DNA of 64,000 nt, taken from contig NZ_VTWS01000003.1 of the NCBI RefSeq assembly GCF_008727875.1, positions 1 to 64,000 on the forward strand, written 5' to 3'. Of this stretch, positions 44,690-53,600 are shown piece by piece. Below the pieces are notes generated by a model. That model saw only the letters and a list, made by a program, of their open reading frames with translations, ran no database searches and was not told where the DNA came from. The stretch comes from Larkinella humicola (GTDB taxonomy: Bacteria; Bacteroidota; Bacteroidia; Cytophagales; Spirosomataceae). The position numbers were made by a program, and so were the translations under genes. The number at the start of each line of letters is the position of its first letter. Positions within the stretch are counted from its first letter, which is position 1.

Positions 44690-44787
44690 GGTATTCAGTT
44701 TACAGTTTTCGGTTTTCGGTAGCTGACGCACGAACAAGAACGCGTCAGCCCGCCGAAAACGGTAAACCGAATACCGAAAACCGCTCT
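44690..44787. repeat. Family B palindromic element between susC and susD
   Basis: Imperfect inverted repeat whose centre is GCTGACGCACGAACAAG...GCGTCAGC, identical in its stem to the core at 8247-8345. The outer arms are variants of CGGTATTCGGTTTACGG. It lies in the 119-bp susC-susD gap and would form a hairpin in the mRNA, so it could reduce susD relative to susC. Confidence 0.85.
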
Positions 44788-44801
44788 AAAGCCTTCAAAT
44801 C

Positions 44802-46520
44802 ATGAAAAATAAAGCACTTTCCCTCCTTCTGATTGCCGCCGGGACGTTACTAACTTCCGCTTGCAAGGACTTTCTGGAGTACCAGCCCCAGGGCACACTT
44901 TCGTCTGACAATATCAAGAGTGCCTCGAATGCCGATGCACTTGTCACGGCGGCCTATGCATCCATTGGCAACGGCGAAATGATCGGCCCCATCGCCAGCA
45001 TGTGGGTCTACGGCAGCATCCGGTCCGACGATGCCTACAAAGGCGGTGGTGGGGTGGCCGATCTGGAAGACCTCAACTTCTACGAGCAGCACAATCTGAC
45101 GCAGCCCCAGCAGGGGGGCGGTTTGTATCACCCGTACACCTGGGAAAATTACTACAAGGCCATTTCCCGTGCCAACGTGGCCCTGCGTTCGATCACGGCC
45201 CTAACCGATGCGAGTTTTCCGGAGCGGAAAACCCGGCTGGCGGAGTTGCGGTTTTTGCGGGGACACGCCCATTTCATGCTGAAAATGCTGTTCAAGAACA
45301 TTCCGTACATCGATGAAACGCTGTCGAACGAGCAGATTCTGACCGTTTCGAACCGGGCGATGACCAATGATCAGTTGTGGGACAAAATTGCGGCGGATTT
45401 TCAGGCTGCGGTGGACAATCTGCCCGAAAAACAGACGCAGGTGGGCCGGGCCAACAAACTGTCGGCGGCTGCGTATCTGGCCAAACTGCGGTTGTATCAG
45501 GCTTACGAACAGGACGATAACAACAAGGTGACGAGCATCAATAAAACCAAGTTGCAGGAAGTGGTGAAGCTGACCGATCTGGTGATCAACTCGGGCAAAT
45601 ACAACCTGCAACCCGATTTTGCGGAGAACTTCCTCCCGGAATTCGACAACGGCGTCGAGTCGGTTTTTGCGGTTCAGTATTCGATCAACGACGGAACGAC
45701 GGTGGGTCGGCTCAACTTCGAAACCGGCCTAAACTATCCCCACGGCGCTCCGCAATACGGCTGCTGCGGTTTTCACCAGCCCAGCCAGAACCTCGCCAAC
45801 GCCTTCGGGACCGATGCCAACGGATTGCCCAAACTGGACACGTTCAACGATGCGGTCATCGATTTCAAAACCGCCACCGTCGACCCGCGCGTGGACCACA
45901 CCATCGGCATCGACGGACACCCTTACAAATACAATCCGGCCATTCTCTTCAGCAACAGTTGGGTGCGCGATCCGGGCGTCTACGGTTTTTTTCAGAGCAT
46001 GAAAGAACAACAGGCCGCGACCAGTTCGACCTATAAAAAACAGGGGCCGTTTATCGGTACCTCAAAAAACATCGACATCATCCGGTATGCCGACGTGTTG
46101 CTCTGGCAGGCCGAAGCCTACATCGAACTGGGGCAACCGGCACTGGCCTTACCGCTGATCAACAAGATCCGGGCGCGGGCAGCCGCCAGCACCGGGCGCA
46201 CCAAAAAGGCGGATGGCACCAACCCGTCCAACTACCTGATCAAACCGTATGAGGCCACGAACTGGACACAGGCCTACGCCCGGAAAGCCCTGCAGTTTGA
46301 ACGGCGGCTGGAGTTTGCCACCGAAAGTCCGCGCTTCTTCGACCTCGTTCGCTGGGGCATTGCCGAACCGACGCTGAATGCCTACATTGCCAAGGAGAAA
46401 ACCCGGCGGTCGTTTCTGAGCGGAGCCAAATTTACGGCGGGGCGCGACGAATACCTGCCGATTCCGCAGCGCGAAATCAATTTTACGAAGGGTCTGTATC
46501 AGCAGAACCCCGGATTTTAA
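44802..46520 (+). CDS. SusD/RagB-type surface glycan-binding lipoprotein
   Basis: 572-aa outer-membrane lipoprotein that caps the SusC channel and binds the glycan. Lipoprotein signal LLLIAAGTLLTSAC with Cys21, then the SusD-like N-terminal part (KDFLEYQPQGTLSSDNIKSA) and the tetratricopeptide-like core (RFLRGHAHFMLKMLFKNIPY; RYADVLLWQAEAYIELGQ). The C-terminal SusD domain ends with YLPIPQREINFTKGLYQQNPGF, the usual family ending. It is separated from susC by a family B repeat but is otherwise part of the same unit. Confidence 0.93.
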   Translation: MKNKALSLLLIAAGTLLTSACKDFLEYQPQGTLSSDNIKSASNADALVTAAYASIGNGEMIGPIASMWVYGSIRSDDAYKGGGGVADLEDLNFYEQHNLTQPQQGGGLYHPYTWENYYKAISRANVALRSITALTDASFPERKTRLAELRFLRGHAHFMLKMLFKNIPYIDETLSNEQILTVSNRAMTNDQLWDKIAADFQAAVDNLPEKQTQVGRANKLSAAAYLAKLRLYQAYEQDDNNKVTSINKTKLQEVVKLTDLVINSGKYNLQPDFAENFLPEFDNGVESVFAVQYSINDGTTVGRLNFETGLNYPHGAPQYGCCGFHQPSQNLANAFGTDANGLPKLDTFNDAVIDFKTATVDPRVDHTIGIDGHPYKYNPAILFSNSWVRDPGVYGFFQSMKEQQAATSSTYKKQGPFIGTSKNIDIIRYADVLLWQAEAYIELGQPALALPLINKIRARAAASTGRTKKADGTNPSNYLIKPYEATNWTQAYARKALQFERRLEFATESPRFFDLVRWGIAEPTLNAYIAKEKTRRSFLSGAKFTAGRDEYLPIPQREINFTKGLYQQNPGF

Positions 46521-46643
46521 CCGAGTGCTATACCTATGTGAAAGGTGGATGACGGCCGGGATGCGGTTTTGCTTCGGCAACCCCTTCCGGCCCCATCTGC
46601 CGCCCGATGCATCCTATTTTGTACATTGACAAATCCTATCCGT

Positions 46644-48173
46644 ATGCATAACTTGCTCGCTTTCGTTGGTATGTTGCTCCTGAGCAACTCCTTTTCCTTT
46701 AGCCAGATGAATCAACCCGTCGTTGCGGCAAGTCCGGAACCCCATCGCCCGCAGTTTCATTTTTCGCCCAAAGCGCACTGGATGAACGATCCCAACGGAA
46801 TGGTCTATTTCAACGGGACGTATCACCTGTTTTTTCAGTATTACCCCGACGGCACCACCTGGGGGCCGATGCACTGGGGGCACGCGACCAGCAAGGATCT
46901 GGTCCGGTGGCAGGAACAGCCGATTGCACTTTTCCCGGATAGTCTGGGGTATATCTTTTCGGGCAGTGCGGTGGTCGATGTGAACAATACGACCGGTTTT
47001 GGCAAAAACGGGCAGACGCCCCTGGTCGCCATTTTTACGCACCACAACCCGGTTCTGGAAAAACAGAAGACGGGAAAACACGAATACCAGAGCCTGGCCT
47101 ACAGCCTCGACGAAGGCAAAACCTGGACCAAATACGCCGGAAACCCGGTGTTGCCCAACCCCGGCATTACCGATTTTCGTGACCCGAAAGTGCGCTGGTA
47201 TGAACCGCAGAAGAAGTGGATCATGACGCTGGCGACCAAAGACCGAATCACGTTTTATTCCTCCCCTGACCTGAAAAACTGGACCCGGGAAAGCGAGTTT
47301 GGCAGCACCGTCGGGGCGCACGGCGGGGTCTGGGAATGTCCGGACCTGTTCCCGCTGACCCACAACGGCAAAACCGTCTGGACGTTGCTGGTGAGCATCA
47401 ACCCCGGCGGCCCCAATGGCGGCTCGGCAACCCAGTATTTCGTGGGTGATTTCGACGGAAAAACCTTCAAACCGTATTCGACCGAAACGAAGTGGCTGGA
47501 TTACGGAACCGATAATTACGCCGGGGTGACGTTTGCCAACACCGGCAATCGGGTGGTTCTCATGGGTTGGATGAGCAACTGGCAGTATGCCAACGTCGTG
47601 CCGACCACTGCCTGGCGCAGTGCCACCACCGTGCCCCGTGAACTGGGTCTGAAAGAAGTGAACAAGCAATTCTTTCTGACGTCGGTACCGGTAAACGAAC
47701 TCGGCGCCCTGAATCAGGAAACCGTGTTGGTCAACAACCTGACGGTGAAAGACCGGTATGAGCTGACGGCCAAAACCCGGAATGAGTCGGGCCTGTTCCG
47801 GCTGGAACTCACCACCGAAACTGCCGGCGATTTTGCCATTGTGCTGGCCAATGAACAGGGGAATGAGGTGGTGATCGGGTATGATAAAACCGCGAATGCG
47901 TACTACATCGACCGGAGCAAAGCGGGAAAAACCGGTTTTGAGAAAGGCTTTGGCAAGCGGCATACGGCCCCACGTTTGTCGGTCGATCCGCAACTTTCGC
48001 TCACGCTGCTGGTCGATGTGGCTTCGGTCGAGCTGTTTGCCGACGGCGGACTGACCGTGATGACGGACATCTTTTTCCCGGATACAGACCTCACCAAACT
48101 CGTTATCAAATCGGCATCGGGAATCGTCATTCCGACCCTGGAATACACGAAGCTGACGTCTTCGGTGAACTAG
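46644..48173 (+). CDS. GH32 fructan hydrolase (levanase/inulinase type)
   Basis: 509-aa secreted beta-fructosidase. Residues 1-21 are a signal peptide (LLAFVGMLLLSNSFSFSQ). The five-bladed propeller contains all three catalytic acids: nucleophile D49 in HWMNDPNGMVY, transition-state stabiliser D180 in FRDPKVRW, and acid/base E231 in WECPDLFPL. A C-terminal beta-sandwich (about 360-509) follows. It releases fructose from levan, inulin or sucrose; the exact linkage preference cannot be read. It closes the fructan locus. The ATG at 46644 is chosen because an upstream frame to 46545 is not signal-like. Confidence 0.93.
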   Translation: MHNLLAFVGMLLLSNSFSFSQMNQPVVAASPEPHRPQFHFSPKAHWMNDPNGMVYFNGTYHLFFQYYPDGTTWGPMHWGHATSKDLVRWQEQPIALFPDSLGYIFSGSAVVDVNNTTGFGKNGQTPLVAIFTHHNPVLEKQKTGKHEYQSLAYSLDEGKTWTKYAGNPVLPNPGITDFRDPKVRWYEPQKKWIMTLATKDRITFYSSPDLKNWTRESEFGSTVGAHGGVWECPDLFPLTHNGKTVWTLLVSINPGGPNGGSATQYFVGDFDGKTFKPYSTETKWLDYGTDNYAGVTFANTGNRVVLMGWMSNWQYANVVPTTAWRSATTVPRELGLKEVNKQFFLTSVPVNELGALNQETVLVNNLTVKDRYELTAKTRNESGLFRLELTTETAGDFAIVLANEQGNEVVIGYDKTANAYYIDRSKAGKTGFEKGFGKRHTAPRLSVDPQLSLTLLVDVASVELFADGGLTVMTDIFFPDTDLTKLVIKSASGIVIPTLEYTKLTSSVN

Positions 48174-48193
48174 AAACGTTGCAAAGGTATACG

Positions 48194-48553
48194 TTACGCC
48201 AACTGCTGGCGAATGGTCGGGAGGTGCAGCTTGTTCGGATCAGTCCGGAGCCGTAGTTCGGTGTATTCATACGCTTCTTCAAACAAATCCTGAAGCTCGT
48301 GGACGTACTGGAGATACCGGCGGGTTTGCACACACAGCCAGCAATTCATGCCCGGAATGAGTCGGGAATCTTCAAAAATCCAGGAGTTGGCAGAAGGGTC
48401 CGGCCAGTAGCCAAAAGCGATGAGCCAGGGTTTGGTGAGCTTGATGGGCTGGGGACGATTGGGCGGCTGAAGTTCTTTCAGAAGCGTTTCGGTCAACAGG
48501 ACGGGCTCATTGTGAATGAGGTAATAGCGATTCGGTTTGGGACGGTGGAGCAT
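48194..48553 (-). CDS. Hypothetical protein, 119 aa
   Basis: Small soluble protein I do not recognise. It starts MLHRPKPNRYYLIHNEPVLL and has two Trp-rich patches (KPWLIAFGYWPDPSANSW and GMNCWLCVQTRRYLQYVHEL), so a folded domain is likely. No signal peptide or membrane helix is visible. It converges on the GH32 gene (20 bp apart) and stands alone. Its composition looks coding, and the pattern of a short helix ending LRLRTDPNKLHLPTIRQQLA appears genuine. Confidence 0.6.
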   Translation of the reverse strand: MLHRPKPNRYYLIHNEPVLLTETLLKELQPPNRPQPIKLTKPWLIAFGYWPDPSANSWIFEDSRLIPGMNCWLCVQTRRYLQYVHELQDLFEEAYEYTELRLRTDPNKLHLPTIRQQLA

Positions 48554-48681
48554 CCTTCAGAGATAACGTGAGGTTTTACTAAAATACGTAGAAAAGCAGA
48601 ATACAAGTAACTTGTATTAATAAATCGTTACATAAGTTTAGCAACCGGTACAAAACCGCTTAAAATAAGCGGTTTTGTAGC

Positions 48682-49824
48682 TTATAACAGCAACGAATCG
48701 ACCCGGTGGGCGTGTACCATCCCGTAGGTTTCCGACCAGGTAAAAATCGTAAAACGACCGTCCTGCGAAGCCACCAGCGCCACCGCATCCCGTTGGTCGA
48801 ACACAAACTGAGCTGCCGACAGGTGCCGGGTTCCGCCCGTCTGCGTGGGTTGTACCTTCGCGGGTTTGTTGCCAATAACCGGTTCGGTCATGATGATCTG
48901 CTCCACCCGGTCGGTGGTTTCAGAACGGCCTATTTTGGCACCAAATCCCAGCACTTCGTAGCGATCGTTGATGATGGTCGCGCCATCGACCGAGGTCAGA
49001 CCGGCAATGGCCTCGACGGCCAGATTCACCGCTCCCCGCCATACGTTCTGACTGGCCGCGTCTGATTCCTGCTGCAACAGATCGGCCAGCCGCGAAAATA
49101 CCGGCACCACCGGATACAAAATGGGCTGAAGAATGGAACTTCGCCAGGCCTGACTGGCCGACGGAACCACCAGCAGCGAACCACCCCGGCCGTGCGCCCG
49201 CATGGAAACCGCCAGCTGCACCAGAATGTTCATCGAATCGTTCCAGAACGACGGCAGCGTAAATCCCAGCATGGAGGTGACGACAAACGGGCAGTCGGGC
49301 GTTCGGGCGGTGCCTTCGTCCACGATTTTAATCTGATCGCCTTTCAGAATGGCGACGTTGACAAACTTGCCAAAACCGTCCATTCGCCGGTGTTTGATGA
49401 CGAGCAGACCGGGTTCGATCACTTCCAGCACGAGGCAGTTGCCCGGAATTTCGCGGGTAGTGCCCCAGATGTACAATTCTTCGTTTTCGTGCCAGACGCC
49501 CAGATGAATGCCGGGGCGCTCGACGGCGGGGGCCAGTTTGGTCAGAACGGCGGGGGTAAACCGCAGGCGGTACCCAAAAATCAGGGGTTCTCCTGCTTGC
49601 TCGGGGGGCAAAAAGGCCAGCGTCACTTTGGGCGATACGCCTTCTTCGTGCCGCAGGCTGGCCCAGAAAGCCGTATCGATCATGGCTTCAATTTCCGGCG
49701 CATAAGGCTGATGCCCGGTGTCCTCCCCGCCATTGCGGGTTGCCGTTGCAAAGTGATGGGCAAAATAGGTTTCTATGGTTCCGGATACCAGCCGGGCCGC
49801 CTGATAAGTTGATTCAGCGTACAT
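48682..49824 (-). CDS. DisA/DAC-like nucleotide-binding protein (DACNV sensor type)
   Basis: 380-aa soluble protein. The C-terminal ~120 residues resemble the diadenylate cyclase (DAC) fold of DisA: DGATIINDRYEVLGFGAKI (about 274-292) carries the DGA motif, and GGTRHLSAAQFVFDQRDAVA (about 332-351) corresponds to the RHR motif but has Leu in place of the second Arg. The first ~200 residues would be the DACNV-type sensor domain that accompanies such variants. Active DAC enzymes make c-di-AMP from two ATP; the changed motif raises the possibility that this one binds a nucleotide instead of making it. It is divergent from the PAS kinase gene. Confidence 0.7.
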   Translation of the reverse strand: MYAESTYQAARLVSGTIETYFAHHFATATRNGGEDTGHQPYAPEIEAMIDTAFWASLRHEEGVSPKVTLAFLPPEQAGEPLIFGYRLRFTPAVLTKLAPAVERPGIHLGVWHENEELYIWGTTREIPGNCLVLEVIEPGLLVIKHRRMDGFGKFVNVAILKGDQIKIVDEGTARTPDCPFVVTSMLGFTLPSFWNDSMNILVQLAVSMRAHGRGGSLLVVPSASQAWRSSILQPILYPVVPVFSRLADLLQQESDAASQNVWRGAVNLAVEAIAGLTSVDGATIINDRYEVLGFGAKIGRSETTDRVEQIIMTEPVIGNKPAKVQPTQTGGTRHLSAAQFVFDQRDAVALVASQDGRFTIFTWSETYGMVHAHRVDSLLL

Positions 49825-49994
49825 CGTCTAAAGAAAGCAATACTGCACTGAAAAGATTCGAAAGCTACCTTTTAGTTCCCGTTTTGAAACTACCCGGGCC
49901 GGAACCTTGGCTCATCGTCCAGTTCTTCCCGAATTCAGCGATAAAAAAAGCCTGAACGTACGATTGGAAGGGTCCCAGGCGCTAATAATTCAGC

Positions 49995-50002
49995 TACCTT
50001 TG
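49995..50002 (+). promoter_or_regulatory. Candidate -7 box of the PAS histidine kinase gene
   Basis: TACCTTTG matches TAnnTTTG. A transcript starting about 7 bp later would include the GTG at 50048 but not the ATG at 49907, which supports the later start of the kinase. Confidence 0.4.
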
Positions 50003-50047
50003 GTTATTTTCAGCGTATATTACGTTTATAAGCGACGAAAATTGCCT

Positions 50048-52042
50048 GTGAATACAGATCTAGGAACGGGCGGGGACGCCCAGGACAGCACGACCGAAGG
50101 AATGGCGCGGGCGGAAGAGCGTTTTCGGAACCTCATCGCTCAGGCTCCGGTAGCCATCAGCATTCTGAATGGGAAAAATCTGGTGATTGAAACGGTCAAC
50201 GATGCCATGCTGGAGTTGTGGGGAAAAGAGGCTTCCATCCTTAATCGTCCCCTGTCCGACGCCCTGCCCGAAATTCAGGATCAGGGATTTATCGAATTGT
50301 TAAAAAACGTCTACGCCACAGGCGTTCCTCACTATGGTTTTGAGAGGCTGGCGCATTTGCACCGCAACGGGCAACTGGAAGAAGCTTATTTCAATTTTGC
50401 GTATGCCCCGATGCGGGAAGATGGGAAGCGTATCAACGCCGTCATGGTGCTGGCGACCGAGGTAACGCCCCAGGTGAAGGCAAAACTCGCGCTGAAAGAA
50501 AGCGAACAGCGGTTTCGCAACCTGATCGAAGAAGCACCAGCGGCCATGAGCCTGTTTGTCGGCCCGGATATGATCGTCGAACTGCCCAACGAAGCGATGC
50601 TGAAGTTTTGGGGAAAAGGAGATACGGTTATCGGAAAACCACTCCGGGAAGCCCTTCCTGAGCTGGTAGGGCAACCGTTCCTGGATATTCTGGATGAGGT
50701 TTACCGAACCGGCGTTGAATTTTCGTCGCAGGAGTCCGAAGCCCGGTTGGTGGTGGACGGCAAACCCGGCATCTACTATTTCAATTTTACGTATAAACCG
50801 CTGCGCAATGCCGACGGCGAGGTGTATGCCATCCTGGACGTTGCCATTGACGTAACCGAGCAGGTGCTAGCCCGCCGGAACGTGGAAGCGAGTGAATTGC
50901 GGTTTCGCACCCTCATGGAGGCCATTTCCCCCATGACCTGGACGAACACGCCCGCCGGTGAAGTTAATTTTTACAACCAGCAATGGTACACCTATACCGG
51001 GCTGGATTATGAGCAGACCAAAGCCTGGGGCTGGCGGGCGGTGGTGCATCCCGACGACCTGCCCTACACCCTGGAAACTTATTTGAAAGCGCTGAAAAGC
51101 GGGGAGGTGTTTGTGGTCGAAAACCGCTACCGGCGGGGTTCCGATGGCATGTACCGCTGGCATCTGAACCGGGCGCTGCCCATTCGGGACGAAACCGGAG
51201 CCATTACGCTCTGGGTAGGAACGGCCACCGACATTCACGAACAGAAACGAATCGAAGCCGAACTGGAAAGTCAGGTTCAGGCGCGGACGCGGGAACTGAA
51301 AGAATCGAACCAGGATTTACGCCGTTCGAACGAAAACCTGACGCGGTTTGCCTACGTGGCGTCCCACGATTTGCAGGAACCACTGCGCAAAATTCAGTCG
51401 TTTGGCAGTCTCCTGCAAACACAGTATGCCGGAGGCCTGGGCGACAATGGCCTGGATCTGATCAACCGCATGCAATCCTCGGCGGGGCGTATGTCGGAGT
51501 TAATCAAGGACTTGCTGGCGTATTCCCGGATTTCAACCCGCCAACAGACTTTTGACCCGGTTTCCTTGACCCACATTCTGACGAAGGTATTGGAAACGCT
51601 GGAATGGCAGATTCAGCAGGCCGGGGCCGCCATTCGGAGCGATGCTTTACCGACAATCAACGGTGATGAATCTCAATTGGGGCAGCTCTTTCAGAACCTG
51701 TTGTCCAACGCCATCAAGTTCAGGCGACCGGATTCCGCGCCCGCCGTTCAGATCAGCTACGCGAAACGGTCCGCTTCCGATTTGCCCCCCGCAGTACGAA
51801 CCACCCGGCAAGTCAGCCATTACCACCAAATCAGCGTCACCGACAACGGGATTGGCTTCGACGAAAAACACGCCGACCGGATTTTTGAAGTCTTTCAACG
51901 GTTACACGGAAAATCGGCCTACAGCGGTACGGGCGTGGGTCTGGCGATCTGCCAAAAAGTAGTCGAAAACCACGGTGGAGCCATCACTGCCCACAGCCAG
52001 CCCGGGCAGGGCAGCACGTTCCGGGTTTATCTGCCGGTGTGA
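50048..52042 (+). CDS. Multi-PAS sensor histidine kinase
   Basis: Soluble sensor kinase of about 664 aa. Three PAS domains follow one another: about 20-145 (RFRNLIAQAPVAISILNGKN), about 150-275 (RFRNLIEEAPAAMSLFVGPD) and about 285-400 (RFRTLMEAISPMTWTNTPAG, ending in a PAC motif with WVGTATDIHEQKR). Then comes HisKA with H440 (YVASHDLQEPLRKIQSF) and HATPase (NLLSNAIKFR; GTGVGLAICQKVVENHGG). There is no membrane helix in the favoured form. The start is uncertain: an ATG at 49907 would add 47 residues, including a hydrophobic stretch, but the TAnnTTTG box at 49995 points to the GTG at 50048. No receiver gene is adjacent; the orphan receiver at 55.1 kb may be a partner. Confidence 0.85.
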   Translation: MNTDLGTGGDAQDSTTEGMARAEERFRNLIAQAPVAISILNGKNLVIETVNDAMLELWGKEASILNRPLSDALPEIQDQGFIELLKNVYATGVPHYGFERLAHLHRNGQLEEAYFNFAYAPMREDGKRINAVMVLATEVTPQVKAKLALKESEQRFRNLIEEAPAAMSLFVGPDMIVELPNEAMLKFWGKGDTVIGKPLREALPELVGQPFLDILDEVYRTGVEFSSQESEARLVVDGKPGIYYFNFTYKPLRNADGEVYAILDVAIDVTEQVLARRNVEASELRFRTLMEAISPMTWTNTPAGEVNFYNQQWYTYTGLDYEQTKAWGWRAVVHPDDLPYTLETYLKALKSGEVFVVENRYRRGSDGMYRWHLNRALPIRDETGAITLWVGTATDIHEQKRIEAELESQVQARTRELKESNQDLRRSNENLTRFAYVASHDLQEPLRKIQSFGSLLQTQYAGGLGDNGLDLINRMQSSAGRMSELIKDLLAYSRISTRQQTFDPVSLTHILTKVLETLEWQIQQAGAAIRSDALPTINGDESQLGQLFQNLLSNAIKFRRPDSAPAVQISYAKRSASDLPPAVRTTRQVSHYHQISVTDNGIGFDEKHADRIFEVFQRLHGKSAYSGTGVGLAICQKVVENHGGAITAHSQPGQGSTFRVYLPV

Positions 52043-52214
52043 GTGATTCGTGCTAAAATAAATGATTAGCAGTGCGGTATGAGTCGTATCGCAATCCCAT
52101 TCGTTTTGGCAGATGCCGATTTGGTTACCTTGAAGCAGGTAGTCAGTATCGGGTCAAAATAGTCTCATCCTACAAACTGATGCCAGATCAGAAATACCCC
52201 TACTCCATAAAAAC

Positions 52215-52266
52215 GCTTTTCCCATCCCTAAATCTCGAAAGACCGATGTTTAGGGATGGGAAAAGC
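52215..52266 (-). terminator. Strong terminator after the lipoprotein gene
   Basis: A perfect 18-bp inverted repeat (arms GCTTTTCCCATCCCTAAA, 52215-52232, and its complement, 52249-52266) with a 16-nt loop. On the minus strand it is followed by GTTTTTAT. It begins 18 bp after the lipoprotein stop. The stem is unusually long for a terminator. Confidence 0.85.
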
Positions 52267-52283
52267 TTGTTCGGCTTGGGAAA

Positions 52284-53222
52284 TTACTGCTGACCCTGGT
52301 TGAGTTGGGTTACATTGTAGGTATAAATGTCCTTCATGGTGAGGCCTTGGTTGGTAGTCCGATTGCTTTCTACAATCTGATTGTCCTCGTTCAGGATATA
52401 CCCATATGACCAATCAAAACCGATCGTATTCGTCGGGATAAAGCGGGTCTGATAGCGTCGGGGAAGATGCGTCCGTAGCTTCCCAAAAATGGGTTGAAAC
52501 TCATCGATGTAAGGCAGATTCCAGGGGTTGAGCGGTAGGTTATCCGCCACTAAACCTGTCCAAAGTTGGCCACCAGGACCCGTCGATTGCAAATTGCCCG
52601 CGTAGGGGCCGACTTTGTCGTAAGAAAAAGTTGTCTCAAAGTCCTGCTCACTAACGGTCTTAATCAGGTCACCTTCCGCATTATAGGTCAAAACAACCTT
52701 ATCATTGCCATTTTCTTTGATGGCTATCAATTTGCCTGCCCCGTTGTAGTGATAAGTCAGCACCGGCTCATAGCTGCCAGGCTGTCCGTCCATGCTGAAA
52801 TTGAGGTATTTGGCCTCGTAACACCGACCACTGCCATCCAACTTATAAGTCCATACGGATTGTTTCTGAAAAATACCGCTGTTGTTTTTTTTAGAAATTG
52901 TTGCCGTAATGGTTTTGTTGTCGTACGTATAATCGAAGCGTTGGGAGGAACCCCGCAGCACGGTCGCTACCTTGCCTCCTTCCCGCGGATATTGAAAGAT
53001 GATTTGGTGGGCATTTCCCTGCGAGTCCGACCCGTCTATTTTTTTTACCTGATACTGCTTGCGCATCTGGCCCTGGCTGTCGGTCATTACCGATTCACGG
53101 TCGGTTGGTTTGGCCGCTGGTGTCAGGGGATCTATTACCTGGTTTTTGTCACAGGAGGTTAAGCCTGTTGCTACACTTAGACTAACTAAAACAATAGCAC
53201 ACGATTTCACTAACTGGTTCAT
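52284..53222 (-). CDS. Lipoprotein with YD-repeat-like strands (DUF4595-like)
   Basis: 312-aa predicted lipoprotein. The signal sequence AIVLVSLSVATGLTSC ends at a lipobox Cys (about residue 25), so the protein is probably at the cell surface or in the periplasm. The mature part contains repeated short strand pairs such as FDYTYDNKTITATISKK, LTYHYNGAGKLIAIKENGN and VLTYNAEGDLIKTV, which resemble YD-like repeats of Bacteroidota DUF4595-type proteins. The function is unknown. The ATG at 53222 gives the proper lipoprotein signal; an upstream frame start at 53279 does not. A strong hairpin terminator follows. Confidence 0.75.
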   Translation of the reverse strand: MNQLVKSCAIVLVSLSVATGLTSCDKNQVIDPLTPAAKPTDRESVMTDSQGQMRKQYQVKKIDGSDSQGNAHQIIFQYPREGGKVATVLRGSSQRFDYTYDNKTITATISKKNNSGIFQKQSVWTYKLDGSGRCYEAKYLNFSMDGQPGSYEPVLTYHYNGAGKLIAIKENGNDKVVLTYNAEGDLIKTVSEQDFETTFSYDKVGPYAGNLQSTGPGGQLWTGLVADNLPLNPWNLPYIDEFQPIFGKLRTHLPRRYQTRFIPTNTIGFDWSYGYILNEDNQIVESNRTTNQGLTMKDIYTYNVTQLNQGQQ

Positions 53223-53363
53223 TGTAGTTGTTTTTGTTGTGTTTGATTGATTGAACACAACAAAGGTATAGCTGCTCACATCGCCTGACTACGCCCAATC
53301 AACAGCAGGTAGCCATGCGTGAATAGTTAGCAGAAAGGAGCCGCTATGATCCATTTAGATTTG

Positions 53364-53417
53364 CCAGCACCGGGAAACATCCAGTTCCCGGCAGCGAACC
53401 TCCCAGGCTGGATCGAT
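53364..53417 (-). pseudogene. 54-bp remnant of a response-regulator gene
   Basis: 49 of 54 bases match 55211-55264, an internal piece of the response regulator gene at 55130-55531, in the same orientation. The remnant still reads IDPAWEVRCRELDVSRCW on the minus strand, then runs into a stop. The rest of the 321-bp gap (53280-53600) shows no gene. It is a relic of a duplicated receiver gene. Confidence 0.8.
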
Positions 53418-53600
53418 AATATTGGGAATACCTATCTGGGGTCTACAGATTTAAGTTCCGGGATAGTTTCTGGTTTTTTCAACTTTGAAGATGGACCAAC
53501 GCCAGAATCATTGTGAAAACGTTCAATTTTTAAAACCAACATTTTCGCCAGTGAGGGAGTTGAAGCTTCAGTACTTATTTTTTTAGAGCACTCCCGTACA

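Noticed and set aside
49907-50047. Upstream ATG start with a membrane segment for the PAS kinase
   Set aside because: The segment overlaps a good TAnnTTTG promoter box; the later GTG start is favoured, though not proven.
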